Assembly (NCBI RefSeq): GCF_013204855.1
Contig: NZ_JABMKZ010000003.1
Coordinates: 372,001 to 436,000, forward strand
Source of the DNA: Paenibacillus alba
Lineage (GTDB): Bacteria; Bacillota; Bacilli; Paenibacillales; NBRC-103111
Length of the DNA stretch: 64,000 nt
Direction of reading: 5' to 3'
Program-made: the position numbers and the translations under genes
The notes under the pieces: generated by a model
What the model saw: only the letters and a program-made list of their open reading frames with translations
Told to the model about the DNA's origin: nothing
The model's database searches: none
In this document: in pieces, positions 34,139 through 43,202 of the stretch
Numbering within the stretch: the first letter of the stretch is position 1
How the letters are laid out: every line of letters begins with the position of its first letter

Positions 34139-35137
34139 ATGAAGTATTATTTGGGTGTGGATGCAGGTGGAAGCAAAACGTATACGTTAATAACCGATGA
34201 GCAAGGAAATATTATCGGCAAAGGGCACAGCGGGAATGGCAATCATCAATTAGGTGTGGATCAAGCTCGCGCTAATATCACGACTTCCGTTGAGATGGCG
34301 CTGCAGCAAGCTAATCTGACACGCAGCGATATTGAGTTTGCTTTTTTTGGTTTGGCTGGTGCAGATCGACCGATTGACTATACAATACTGCGTCCATTGA
34401 TTGGTGAACTTGGGTTTCCGCAACATGAGATCGATTGTGACACTATGATTGCACTTAGGGCAGGGACGGCACAGCCTTATGGGGTTGTGCTTATTTGCGG
34501 AAGCGGGACGAATAGCGCCGGGAAAAATCAGCAAGGCCAGTTCTACCAATGCGGAGGTTTCAACTATCAATTCGGCGACTTCGGCGGGGGAGGAACCTTA
34601 GCGGTGGAAGCTTTCCGATCGGTGATCCGTGCTTGGGATGGCCGAGAAACGCCCACACTCTTGACCAATCTTCTATTGGAAGCTCTCGGATTCAGCAATG
34701 TAAAGGATATGTTTGATGATTTTATGGATAACAACAAGTCCGTTCCGCTGCATACAGCCAAATTGCTGTTTCAAGCCGCGCATCAAGGTGATGAAGTAGC
34801 TACGCGAATTCTCCGTATTCAAGGCGAGGAGCTGGGCAAAGCCGCAACAGCTATCATAAAGCGATTGAATATGGAACAAGAGAGCTTTAACGTCGTATTG
34901 GCTGGCAGTGTTATCGCTAGAGGCGAAGGAGCTTACATTCAAGCTTATATCGAACAAGCGGTTAGTGAAATTGCTCCAAATGCAACACTGGTCAAGTTGA
35001 ATGTAGAGCCTGTAGTAGGCGCCGTATGGCTTGCAATGGAAGCCGGTGGCAAAGCACTTTCAGCTGAGGTCTATGAGAAGCTCAAAACCGTAAGTGATTA
35101 TCAATCCATACAACTACTAGACAAGACAAGGATGTGA
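34139..35137 (+). CDS. BadF/BadG/BcrA/BcrD-type sugar kinase (NagK-like)
   Basis: 332 residues from the ATG at 34139 (AGGAG 8 bp upstream). ASKHA-fold ATPase: phosphate 1 motif GVDAGGSKTYTLITDEQG, FFGLAGADRP, CGSGTNSAG (adenosine/phosphate 2), and QFGDFGGGGTLAVEA, which in N-acetylglucosamine kinases reads GDxGSG. The likely reaction is ATP-dependent 6-phosphorylation of a sugar or disaccharide. Its stop overlaps a possible GTG of the GH4 gene, so the two are tightly coupled. Confidence 0.87.
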   Translation: MKYYLGVDAGGSKTYTLITDEQGNIIGKGHSGNGNHQLGVDQARANITTSVEMALQQANLTRSDIEFAFFGLAGADRPIDYTILRPLIGELGFPQHEIDCDTMIALRAGTAQPYGVVLICGSGTNSAGKNQQGQFYQCGGFNYQFGDFGGGGTLAVEAFRSVIRAWDGRETPTLLTNLLLEALGFSNVKDMFDDFMDNNKSVPLHTAKLLFQAAHQGDEVATRILRIQGEELGKAATAIIKRLNMEQESFNVVLAGSVIARGEGAYIQAYIEQAVSEIAPNATLVKLNVEPVVGAVWLAMEAGGKALSAEVYEKLKTVSDYQSIQLLDKTRM

Positions 35138-35142
35138 GTACA

Positions 35143-36444
35143 ATGAGAGAAGCGTTGAAAATAGCGATCATTGGCGGAGGTTCCTCCTATACACCGGAAA
35201 TTGTGGAAGGATTTATTTTAAGCTATGCAAAGTTGCCTGTGAGAGAGCTATGGCTCGTTGATGTGGAAGAAGGCAAGCATAAGCTGGAGATTGTTGGTAA
35301 CCTGGCAAAACGAATGATTGCCAAATCGGGCCTGCCTATCGAGGTTCACTTAACGCTGAATCGTCGAGAAGCTATCGCAGATGCGGATTTCATCAGTACT
35401 CAGATGCGAGTAGGTTTGCTAGAGGCCCGCAAATGGGATGAGCATATCCCCAATAAACACGGCATTATCGGCCAAGAGACGACAGGTCCTGGTGGTATGA
35501 TGAAAGCTCTTCGCACAATTCCCGTGCTGCTTGATATTTGCAAGGATATTGAAGAGTTAAGTCCGAACGCTTGGCTTCTGAACTTTACGAATCCTGCAGG
35601 CATGGTGACAGAGGCGATTCATAAATATTCGAAAGTCAAAAGTATCGGGCTATGCAATGCGCCAATTGGTCTTCACAAATGGTTGATGAACAAATATGAA
35701 GCCAAAGCCGACCAGATCTACACGGAATTCGTAGGCCTCAATCATTTGCACTGGGTCACTCGCGCAGAAATTAATGGTGAGGATAAACTGAGTGAGCTGC
35801 TTGATCGCCGAGAAGAATACAGCGGCAAAAACGTACCAGCCAGCGAGTGGGATGCAGATTTCTTGCGTTCATTGCAAGCATTGCCCTCTTACTATTTAAA
35901 ATACTTCTATATGACGGATGCCATGCTGGAGGAGCAATTAGCTTCATTGAAGGAAAACGGCACGCGCGCCGAGGTCGTCAAACGGGTGGAGGACGAATTA
36001 TTCGAGCTCTATCAGGATCCGGATTTGCAAGAAAAGCCCAAGCAGCTTGAGAAACGCGGCGGCGCTTATTATTCGGAAGCGGCTGTCAATCTGATGGTTT
36101 CCCTTTATAATGACAAGCGGGACATCCAGACGCTTAACGTGATGAACGATAACACGATTGATTTTCTGCCAAAAGATGCCTGCATTGAAGTGAACTGTAT
36201 TGTAACCGCTCAAGGCCCGATACCCATCGGACTAACCAAAGTGCCAGAACATGTGAAAGGACTTATGCACGCAGTCAAAACGTATGAGCGCCTTACCATT
36301 GAAGCCGCGGTTACCGGCAGCAGAGATTTGGTGCTTCAGGCGCTTGTTCATCACCCGCTTGTGCCTTCCGTGTCCGTGGCTAAGACCTTGATGGATGAAA
36401 TGTTAGAAAAGAATAAGCCATATTTGCCTGCATTTTTTGCTTAA
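35143..36444 (+). CDS. GH4 family glycosidase, probable 6-phospho-beta-glucosidase
   Basis: 433 residues from the ATG at 35143; AAGGATG is the likely RBS and an upstream GTG at 35134 is possible. NAD-binding start IAIIGGGSSYTPEIVEGF. The metal/catalytic Cys171 lies in LCNAPIGLHKW and His201 in GLNHLHW, both expected ligands of the divalent metal. The CN-x-P-I form is that of LicH/ChbF-type 6-phospho-beta-glucosidases, not the CHE/CHG forms of alpha-glucosidases. GH4 enzymes use NAD+ in a redox elimination mechanism. In a cluster with an ABC importer, phosphorylation of the substrate would have to come from the kinase just upstream. Confidence 0.9.
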   Translation: MREALKIAIIGGGSSYTPEIVEGFILSYAKLPVRELWLVDVEEGKHKLEIVGNLAKRMIAKSGLPIEVHLTLNRREAIADADFISTQMRVGLLEARKWDEHIPNKHGIIGQETTGPGGMMKALRTIPVLLDICKDIEELSPNAWLLNFTNPAGMVTEAIHKYSKVKSIGLCNAPIGLHKWLMNKYEAKADQIYTEFVGLNHLHWVTRAEINGEDKLSELLDRREEYSGKNVPASEWDADFLRSLQALPSYYLKYFYMTDAMLEEQLASLKENGTRAEVVKRVEDELFELYQDPDLQEKPKQLEKRGGAYYSEAAVNLMVSLYNDKRDIQTLNVMNDNTIDFLPKDACIEVNCIVTAQGPIPIGLTKVPEHVKGLMHAVKTYERLTIEAAVTGSRDLVLQALVHHPLVPSVSVAKTLMDEMLEKNKPYLPAFFA

Positions 36445-36458
36445 ATATGCGGCAAGCT

Positions 36459-36485
36459 AAACTCCCTGAGAAGGGAGTTTTTTTG
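36459..36485 (+). terminator. Rho-independent terminator of the sugar operon
   Basis: AAACTCCCT pairs with AGGGAGTTT around GAGA, followed by TTTTT. Confidence 0.9.
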
Positions 36486-36498
36486 TTGAAAAAGACTA

Positions 36499-36513
36499 TT
36501 GTTAACGTGTGCA
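36499..36513. promoter_or_regulatory. Weak cre- or LacI-like site before the second regulator
   Basis: TTGTTAACGTGTGCA fits 13 of 15 cre consensus positions and lies 34 bp before the start of the second LacI gene. It could be a CcpA site or the regulator's own operator. Confidence 0.35.
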
Positions 36514-36546
36514 TAGATGTGGTATGCTTCTGATAGAGGTGAAGCT

Positions 36547-37551
36547 ATGAGCGTTACCATTAAGGACATTGCCAAGCTGGCAGGTGTGTCGCATACGACC
36601 GTGTCCAGAGCGCTGAACAACAGCCCGCTCATTCAAGAGGAGACGAAAGAACGGATTCGAGTCATTGCCGAACAGCTGGATTATACGCCGAATTATAGTG
36701 CGAAGAGCCTTGTGCTCGATCGTTCCTATAACCTAGGACTCTTTTTTACCACACTCAGCAAGGGGACATCCGCAGGCTTCTTCTATGAAGCGATACGTGG
36801 TGTCAATTCGGTCATTCAGGATCGCTATCAGCTCATTGTCAAAGGAATCGACGACTATACGAGCTTTCACTCGATCACCAGGAAAAGCTTCGATGGCATT
36901 ATTATTGTCAGCCAAAGCGACGACGATCAAGCGATCATTGATCACATCGCCGCCAAAGGCATTCCGCTAGTGGTTCTCAATCGTCCTGTGACTACGTCAG
37001 GCGTACTGAATGTACTCTCGGACGAGGAACAAGGTGCATTTCTTGCAGCCAGCTATTTAATCGAGCAGGGTCACACACGGATAGCTTTGATTGAAGGCCG
37101 CCAAGGCTTCAAATCCGCACAGAACCGGAAAGACGGCTTCGAGCGGGCGATGGAACATCATCGCATTCAAGTGCCGGAGGCTTACCGAATGCCAGGTTTG
37201 TATGATTTGGAAAGCGGACATCAAGCGATGCAGCAGTTTTTGACGCTCAAGGAAAGGCCGACCGCTGTATTTTGCTGTAATGACGAAATGGCGCTGGGCG
37301 CAATGAAAGCGGTCTCGGAAGCAGGCTTGCAAGTGCCGCAGGACATGTCTGTTGTTGGGTTTGACGATACGGTATTTGCTGCCTATGTCACTCCTGCGCT
37401 TACAACGGTTCGCCGCCCGATTGAACAGATTAGCAAAGAAGGAGCTGTTCGCCTTCTTGGAAATATAGAAAACAAACAGCACGAAACGGAGCAGCTGCTC
37501 TTGAAAACAGAACTGATTGTGCGGGAATCCGTACGTTCACTTTCATTATAA
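36547..37551 (+). CDS. LacI family transcriptional regulator of the gluconate operon
   Basis: 334 residues from the ATG at 36547, with AGAGGTGA 4-9 bp upstream. Helix-turn-helix TIKDIAKLAGVSHTTVSRALNNSPLIQEETKERI and hinge YTPNYSAKSLV, then a periplasmic-binding-protein-like core with VVGFDDTVFAAYVTPALTTVRRP. First gene of a five-gene unit (LarA-like, gluconokinase, SDR, 6-phosphogluconate dehydrogenase), which it probably regulates in response to a sugar acid. Confidence 0.9.
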   Translation: MSVTIKDIAKLAGVSHTTVSRALNNSPLIQEETKERIRVIAEQLDYTPNYSAKSLVLDRSYNLGLFFTTLSKGTSAGFFYEAIRGVNSVIQDRYQLIVKGIDDYTSFHSITRKSFDGIIIVSQSDDDQAIIDHIAAKGIPLVVLNRPVTTSGVLNVLSDEEQGAFLAASYLIEQGHTRIALIEGRQGFKSAQNRKDGFERAMEHHRIQVPEAYRMPGLYDLESGHQAMQQFLTLKERPTAVFCCNDEMALGAMKAVSEAGLQVPQDMSVVGFDDTVFAAYVTPALTTVRRPIEQISKEGAVRLLGNIENKQHETEQLLLKTELIVRESVRSLSL

Positions 37552-37568
37552 AGAAAGAGGGATCACCT

Positions 37569-38840
37569 GTGAGCATTCTAAGAGAGTTATTAAATGATAT
37601 TCCCATTCCGCAAATGGTCAAGATCCGCCAGAAGTTTGACCGCACTATTCTAGAAAATCCTGAGCTGGAGCTAGTGAATAAGCTGGCTAGCAGCGGTGTT
37701 ATGGCAAGCATTCATCCCGGCCAACAAGTTGCTGTTGCGGTAGGAAGCAGAGGGATTGCCAATATCGCGGGCTTTACGAAGACAACGATTGACGCGATTA
37801 AAGACAGAGGAGCCTTTCCTTTCATCGTACCCTGCATGGGCTCTCACGGTGGAGCTACAGCGGATGGACAGACAGAAGTGCTGCAGCATTTTGGCATTAC
37901 GGAAGCGACGATGGGGGCGCCCATTCGTTCTTCGATGGAAGTTGTGCAGATTGATCAGTTGCCTAACGGGTTGCCCGTGTATGTAGATCGCATCGCTTCT
38001 GAAGCTGATGCTATCGTCGTAATTAACCGCGTGAAGCCGCATACGGCCTTCCGTGGACGGATCGAAAGCGGCATCATGAAGATGATCGCGATCGGGCTCG
38101 GGAAGCAAAAGGGAGCTGAAGCGTGTCACCAGCTGGGCTTCAAGTATATGGCGGAGAATGTGCCAGCGATGGCCACTTTGATGATCCAGAAGCTGCCTAT
38201 CGTTTTCGGTGTTGCTCTTGTTGAGAATGCCTATGATGAGACATGCCAGGTCGAAGTGCTGCCTGCGGCAGAAATTGAAGAGCGCGAAGAGCAGTTGTTG
38301 ATTGAGGCGAAATCGCGCTTGCCCAAAATTTTGTTCGACGAAATCGACGTGCTGGTAATTGATTATATTGGTAAAAATATTAGCGGTGACGGTATGGATC
38401 CTAACGTAACTGGACGTTATCCGACGCCTTATGCGCATGGTGGTCCAGATGTCGCCAAAATGGTCGTATTGGACTTAACGCCTGAAACCAAAGGCAACGC
38501 CAACGGGGTCGGCACGGCTGATTTTACAACGCAACGATTGGTGGACAAAACGAATCTGGAATTCACCTATGCGAATGGACTAACTTCGACCGTATGTGCG
38601 CCAACGAAGATTGCCACTACACTCGAGAATGATTTCTACGCGATCAAGGCTGCAGTGAAGACCTGCAACATCTTGGATTATACAACCTGCAAGCTAGTAA
38701 GAATTCAAGACACCCTTCACCTTGGAGAAATTGAGATTTCAGTCAATTTGCTGGAGGTAGCGCGTCAGCACCCAGATATTGAAATTTTGTCAGAGCCCTA
38801 CGAGCTTTTATTTGACGCAGAGGGGAATATTAGCAAATGA
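37569..38840 (+). CDS. LarA-family (DUF2088) nickel-dependent racemase/epimerase homologue
   Basis: 423 residues, GTG start with AGAGGGA upstream. The N-terminal DUF2088 domain shows the expected nickel-pincer residues: His93 in GSHGGA, His158 in KPHTAFRG, Lys171 in GIMKMIAIG and His187 in EACH. In Lactiplantibacillus LarA the cofactor attaches to Lys184 and nickel binds His200, a spacing of 16; here Lys171 to His187 is also 16, and His93 to His158 (65) is close to His108 to His174 (66). Members of this superfamily racemise or epimerise 2-hydroxy acids, and one branch is reported to interconvert D-gluconate and D-mannonate. The next gene (gluconokinase) overlaps by 4 bp, which fits that substrate. 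The cofactor genes larB, larC and larE are not in this window. Confidence 0.82.
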   Translation: MSILRELLNDIPIPQMVKIRQKFDRTILENPELELVNKLASSGVMASIHPGQQVAVAVGSRGIANIAGFTKTTIDAIKDRGAFPFIVPCMGSHGGATADGQTEVLQHFGITEATMGAPIRSSMEVVQIDQLPNGLPVYVDRIASEADAIVVINRVKPHTAFRGRIESGIMKMIAIGLGKQKGAEACHQLGFKYMAENVPAMATLMIQKLPIVFGVALVENAYDETCQVEVLPAAEIEEREEQLLIEAKSRLPKILFDEIDVLVIDYIGKNISGDGMDPNVTGRYPTPYAHGGPDVAKMVVLDLTPETKGNANGVGTADFTTQRLVDKTNLEFTYANGLTSTVCAPTKIATTLENDFYAIKAAVKTCNILDYTTCKLVRIQDTLHLGEIEISVNLLEVARQHPDIEILSEPYELLFDAEGNISK

Positions 38841-40444
38841 CCGACTCATCATCAAAGCCTTCAGCGCAGGGAGAAGCTGTTGAATCCGTCAACAGCCAGC
38901 CCTATATCGTCGCGGCTGACATTGGTACTACGAGCACGAAGACGCTCATCATCTCCCGAGTAGGACAGGTTTTAGCGTCGCACTCGATTGAATATCCGCT
39001 TTTTACACCAGCCGCAGATCGTGCGGAGCAGGATCCGGATCAGATTTTCGAGGCGGTCGTGCAGGGCATTGGAGCTGTGGTCCGCAAGCTCAACCTAACC
39101 CCGGAACAAGTGTTATGCGTTTCGTTTAGCTCAGCGATGCACAGTCTTATTGCGGTCGACGAGCATGCGAAGCCACTGACGGCTTGCATTACGTGGGCTG
39201 ATAACCGCAGTGCAAGCTATGCGGAGAAATTGAAACGCAGCGGTCTGGGGCAGCAGATTTATTCGCGTACAGGCACGCCGATTCATCCGATGTCTCCGCT
39301 TCTCAAGCTCATGTGGTTCCGCGATAACGAGCCTGAATTGATGAAGGAAACGCATAAATTCATCGGCATTAAGGAATACGTTTTCGCCAAGCTCTTTGGC
39401 CGCTATCTGATTGACCACTCGCTGGCGAGTGCTACGGGGTTATTTAATCTAGAGAACCTCATCTGGGATGAGGATGCCCTCAGTCATGCTGGCGTGAGGC
39501 AGGAGCAGCTCTCAGAGCTTGTTCCGACGACCTACCGCGTAGAAGGCCTTAGCAGCGAGTATGCGGCAGCTATGGGCTTGGCCGTGGACACACCGTTCGT
39601 CATTGGCGCCTCGGATGGCGTTCTTGCCAACCTTGGCGTCGGCGCTTTCGAGCCAGGTGTCATCGCCGTTACTATCGGTACGAGCGGTGCCGTTCGCACC
39701 GTAGTCAACAAGCCGCAAACCGACCCGGAAGGCAAGCTGTTTTGCTATGCGCTCACAGAGAACTTCTGGGTCGTCGGTGGACCCATCAACAACGGAGGGA
39801 TTGTGTTCCGTTGGGTGAGGGATCAGATCGCTACGGCGGAGGCGGAAGAAGCACGCCGTCAAGGCATCGACCCCTATGACTACTTGACAGAGATAGCCTC
39901 TGAGGTCGGTGCAGGGTCGGACGGTCTTCTATTCCTGCCGCTGCTTTCCGGGGAGCGCGCCCCTTACTGGAATGCCAATGCAAGAGGCGTATACTTCGGG
40001 CTTTCCTTAAGCCACCAGAAGAAGCATATGATTCGCGCTGCTCTCGAAGGTGTGATGTTCTCCATCCAAGCCGTTGCTACGTCACTTGAACGGATGATGG
40101 GACCGGCATCCGTCATTCGGGCATCCGGCGGCTTTGCCCGATCTACGTTCTGGCGTCAAATGATGACAGATATGCTGGGCACGTCCGTAACCGTGCCGGA
40201 TTCGATTGAAAGCTCTGGTATTGGAGCTGCATTGCTTGGTTTGCTCGCGATGGGTGAAATAGACGATCTCTCTCATGCCCATCAATGGATACAGGTAGGA
40301 ATGGCTCACGAGGTGAATGAAAGCGATTATCGCATTTATCAACAATTGACATCTATTTATACAAGCGTATATCATCAATTAAAAGATCAATTCGATGCGA
40401 TTACCGCTTTTCAAGGGCAGCACCTACGGAGTCCTCAATCATAA
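38837..40444 (+). CDS. gntK: Gluconokinase, FGGY family
   Basis: 535 residues. FGGY kinase: phosphate loop VAADIGTTSTKTLII, FSSAMHSLIAVD, TWADNRS, the gluconokinase-like GTPIHPMSPLLKLMWF, and the C-terminal GSDGLLFLPLLSGERAPYWNANARG. ATP-dependent 6-phosphorylation of D-gluconate is the expected reaction. The first 25 residues (Ser/Gln-rich) extend beyond the usual start; the ATG overlaps the preceding stop by 4 bp. Some FGGY members accept related acids or pentuloses, so specificity is inferred from context. Confidence 0.88.
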   Translation: MTDSSSKPSAQGEAVESVNSQPYIVAADIGTTSTKTLIISRVGQVLASHSIEYPLFTPAADRAEQDPDQIFEAVVQGIGAVVRKLNLTPEQVLCVSFSSAMHSLIAVDEHAKPLTACITWADNRSASYAEKLKRSGLGQQIYSRTGTPIHPMSPLLKLMWFRDNEPELMKETHKFIGIKEYVFAKLFGRYLIDHSLASATGLFNLENLIWDEDALSHAGVRQEQLSELVPTTYRVEGLSSEYAAAMGLAVDTPFVIGASDGVLANLGVGAFEPGVIAVTIGTSGAVRTVVNKPQTDPEGKLFCYALTENFWVVGGPINNGGIVFRWVRDQIATAEAEEARRQGIDPYDYLTEIASEVGAGSDGLLFLPLLSGERAPYWNANARGVYFGLSLSHQKKHMIRAALEGVMFSIQAVATSLERMMGPASVIRASGGFARSTFWRQMMTDMLGTSVTVPDSIESSGIGAALLGLLAMGEIDDLSHAHQWIQVGMAHEVNESDYRIYQQLTSIYTSVYHQLKDQFDAITAFQGQHLRSPQS

Positions 40445-40502
40445 ACAAGCTTAGGCGATTCAACAGTAATGGCCAAGTTAACATGCAGAGGGGATGAAGA
40501 CG

Positions 40503-41270
40503 ATGAATTTATTCGATCTTACAGGGAAAACAGCAGTAATTATTGGCGGCAACAGTACATTAGGTGGCTCGATGGCTCTTGCTTTAGCCGGGCATGGCGC
40601 GAAAGTTGCCATCGTTGGGCGCAATCAAGAGAAAAGCGATCAAGTCCGTCAAAGTATTGAAGCGATTGGCGGGGAAGCGAATACGTTCCAAGCGGATGCG
40701 ACGAAACGCGAGGATTTGGAACTGGTTCTTAAAGAAGTTTTGGCCTGGTCAGGCTCTGCCGACATTCTGATGAATTGTCCCGGCAAAAATAGTGCTACGC
40801 CTTTCTTTGACATTTCCATGGAAGAATGGGATTCTATTATGGAGGTTAATTTGAAAAGCGTCGTGTTAGCCTGCCAAGTGTTTGGGAAATACATGGTTGA
40901 TCGGAACGAAGGCGGAAGCATCATTAACATTTCATCCGTTTCATCTGATCCTCCGCTTTCTCGTGTATTCACTTATTCCGCTTCCAAAGCAGCTGTCAAT
41001 AATATCACACAGAACCTTGCTCGCGAATTCGCTCCAAGTCGTGTTCGTGTGAACGCGATTATCCCTGGGTTCTTTCCGGCGGAACAGAATCGCAAGATTT
41101 TGTCTCCGGAACGGATTGAATCCATCATGCGCCATACGCCTATGAATCGATTTGGCGAAGCGTCTGAGCTCCAAGGGGCTGCTGTGTTCCTTGCATCTGA
41201 ACAAGCTTCTAGTTTTGTCACAGGGTCTGTCTTAAGAGTGGATGGCGGTTTTGGCGCGATGACGATTTAA
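40503..41270 (+). CDS. SDR oxidoreductase, D-mannonate oxidoreductase (UxuB) type
   Basis: 255 residues from the ATG at 40503, since GAGGGG is 9 bp upstream; an ATG at 40494 would abut it. Rossmann motif IIGGNSTLGGSMA (TGxxxGxG form), catalytic Ser in NISSVSS and YSASK (Tyr, Lys). The C-terminal wording PGFFPAEQNR, HTPMNRFGE and VTGSVLRVDGGFGA resembles the SDR-type fructuronate reductase UxuB/YjmF of Bacillus. Expected reaction: D-fructuronate + NAD(P)H to D-mannonate. A gluconate 5-dehydrogenase is the main alternative. It stands between gluconokinase and 6-phosphogluconate dehydrogenase. Confidence 0.85.
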   Translation: MNLFDLTGKTAVIIGGNSTLGGSMALALAGHGAKVAIVGRNQEKSDQVRQSIEAIGGEANTFQADATKREDLELVLKEVLAWSGSADILMNCPGKNSATPFFDISMEEWDSIMEVNLKSVVLACQVFGKYMVDRNEGGSIINISSVSSDPPLSRVFTYSASKAAVNNITQNLAREFAPSRVRVNAIIPGFFPAEQNRKILSPERIESIMRHTPMNRFGEASELQGAAVFLASEQASSFVTGSVLRVDGGFGAMTI

Positions 41271-41297
41271 AACTTATATTTTTTTTCGGAAGGGTGT

Positions 41298-42719
41298 ATG
41301 AGAGACATGTCTAAACAACAAATTGGTGTAGTCGGTCTAGCGGTAATGGGTAAAAACTTGGCTTTGAACATTGAAAGCAGAGGGTTTACGGTATCCGTAT
41401 TTAACCGTTCTGCCGAAAAAACAAAAGAGCTTCTGCAAGAAGCCGAGGGCAAACAATTAGTAGGTACATACAGTGTGGAAGAATTCGTGCAATCCCTTGA
41501 AGTTCCGCGCAAAATTTTGATCATGGTCAAAGCTGGCGGTCCTACGGACGATACGATCAACCAATTGCTGCCGCATTTGGACAAAGGCGATATCCTTATC
41601 GATGGAGGCAACGCATTCTTCCCGGATACACAGCGCCGTAACAAAGAGTTGGAAGCACATGGTATTCGTTTCGTTGGAACAGGCGTTTCCGGCGGCGAAG
41701 AAGGCGCATTGAAAGGCCCGGCGATTATGCCAGGCGGTCAAGAAGATGCCTACAAATTGGTAGAGCCAATTCTGACGGCAATTTCCGCTAAAGTTGGCGA
41801 TGACGCTTGCTGCACGTATATCGGACCTGACGGTGCCGGACACTATGTGAAAATGGTGCATAACGGGATTGAGTATGGCGACATGCAGTTGATTTGCGAA
41901 GCTTACCAATTGCTCAAGGATGTGCTGAATGTCAGCGTAGAAGAGCTTCATGAGATTTTCACGGAGTGGAACAACGGTGAGCTTGACAGCTACTTGATCG
42001 AAATTACGCGTGATATTTTCACCAAATATGATGCTGAAACCGGCAAACCAATGGTTGACGTGATTCTGGATTCCGCAGGTCAAAAGGGAACAGGAAAATG
42101 GACCAGCCAAAGTGCTCTGGACCTAGGCGTACCGCTTTCCATCATTACGGAATCCGTATTCTCCCGTTTCATCTCCGCTATGAAAGAAGAGCGCGTAGCG
42201 GCTAGCAAAGTTCTCAAAGGACCTGCTGCTCCAGCCTTCACAGGCGATCGCAAAGCGTTTATTGAGGCTGTTCGCCAAGCGCTTTACGCAAGTAAAATTT
42301 GCTCTTATGCACAAGGCTTCGCTCAAATGAGAGCAGCTTCCGAAGAATATAACTGGAATTTGAAATACGGCAGCATCGCAATGATCTTCCGCGGCGGCTG
42401 TATCATTCGTGCTCGATTCCTTCAAAATATTAAAGATGCGTACGACCGCGATCCAGAATTGAAAAACTTGCTGCTGGACAACTACTTCAATGGTGTTGTT
42501 GATAACTATCAACAATCATGGAGACAAGTTATCGCAGAAGCGGTAACTCGCGGTATCGCAGTTCCGTCTTTCGCTTCCGCACTTGCTTACTATGACAGCT
42601 ACCGGACAGAAAGACTTCCGGCGAACCTGCTGCAAGCACAACGCGATTACTTCGGTGCTCATACGTTCCAACGTGTGGACAAAGAAGGTTCCTTCCACTT
42701 CAACTGGATGGAAAACTAA
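41298..42719 (+). CDS. gnd: 6-phosphogluconate dehydrogenase, decarboxylating
   Basis: 473 residues (469-473 is normal). NAD(P)-binding start [32 protein letters not shown] after the second strand favours NADP+. Catalytic region [21 protein letters not shown] and [22 protein letters not shown] (Lys and Asn of the active site), then [12 protein letters not shown]. It oxidises and decarboxylates 6-phosphogluconate to ribulose 5-phosphate, the product step of the gluconokinase operon. ATG at 41307 is an alternative start. Confidence 0.95.
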   Translation: MRDMSKQQIGVVGLAVMGKNLALNIESRGFTVSVFNRSAEKTKELLQEAEGKQLVGTYSVEEFVQSLEVPRKILIMVKAGGPTDDTINQLLPHLDKGDILIDGGNAFFPDTQRRNKELEAHGIRFVGTGVSGGEEGALKGPAIMPGGQEDAYKLVEPILTAISAKVGDDACCTYIGPDGAGHYVKMVHNGIEYGDMQLICEAYQLLKDVLNVSVEELHEIFTEWNNGELDSYLIEITRDIFTKYDAETGKPMVDVILDSAGQKGTGKWTSQSALDLGVPLSIITESVFSRFISAMKEERVAASKVLKGPAAPAFTGDRKAFIEAVRQALYASKICSYAQGFAQMRAASEEYNWNLKYGSIAMIFRGGCIIRARFLQNIKDAYDRDPELKNLLLDNYFNGVVDNYQQSWRQVIAEAVTRGIAVPSFASALAYYDSYRTERLPANLLQAQRDYFGAHTFQRVDKEGSFHFNWMEN

Positions 42720-42731
42720 AAGGATTTGGCT

Positions 42732-43031
42732 TCAAGCTTCTTCCTGCAACCCATACGCCGCTTCGCGTAGCCACATTTTCAAACGATCGGCCTCTTGATC
42801 AAAGCCGTTCCGTCTGTGGATGAGCATTAAGGAGACTTCGGCAAAATAACGGAAATTTTTTAATAATCGTGGTTGAGCAAGGCCTTGCATGCGCGGGTCT
42901 TCTTCAGCCACTTTTTTCTTAATAAACTCCAGAATCCAGACGACATCCTCTTTGCAAAGGGTATAGCTTGGGTGTAAGATTTGCTCTAGTTTGCTTTGAG
43001 TACGGTTGGTATAGGCAACAGTTGGGTTCAA
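42732..43031 (-). CDS. Small soluble protein, function unknown
   Basis: 99 residues from a TTG at 43031, with AAGGAG 11 bp upstream. It is helical, with CKEDVVWILEFIKKKVAEEDPRMQGLAQPRLLKNFRYFAEVSLMLIHRRNG. No signal peptide or known motif. Convergent with the dehydrogenase gene, 12 bp apart, and divergent from aroK. Confidence 0.65.
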   Translation of the reverse strand: MNPTVAYTNRTQSKLEQILHPSYTLCKEDVVWILEFIKKKVAEEDPRMQGLAQPRLLKNFRYFAEVSLMLIHRRNGFDQEADRLKMWLREAAYGLQEEA

Positions 43032-43202
43032 AGCTTCATCGCTCCTTGTCCATGTAAGATCTCTCTTAAAATCTTAACTGCGATTATTGGGATTTATTTA
43101 CTCTACTATATGATTTTTTGATGGATTGTATTCATGATTAGTCTGCTATGGTATGATGTTGGGAATGTTTGTATGATTAGCATATGGGAAAAGGGGATTA
43201 AC

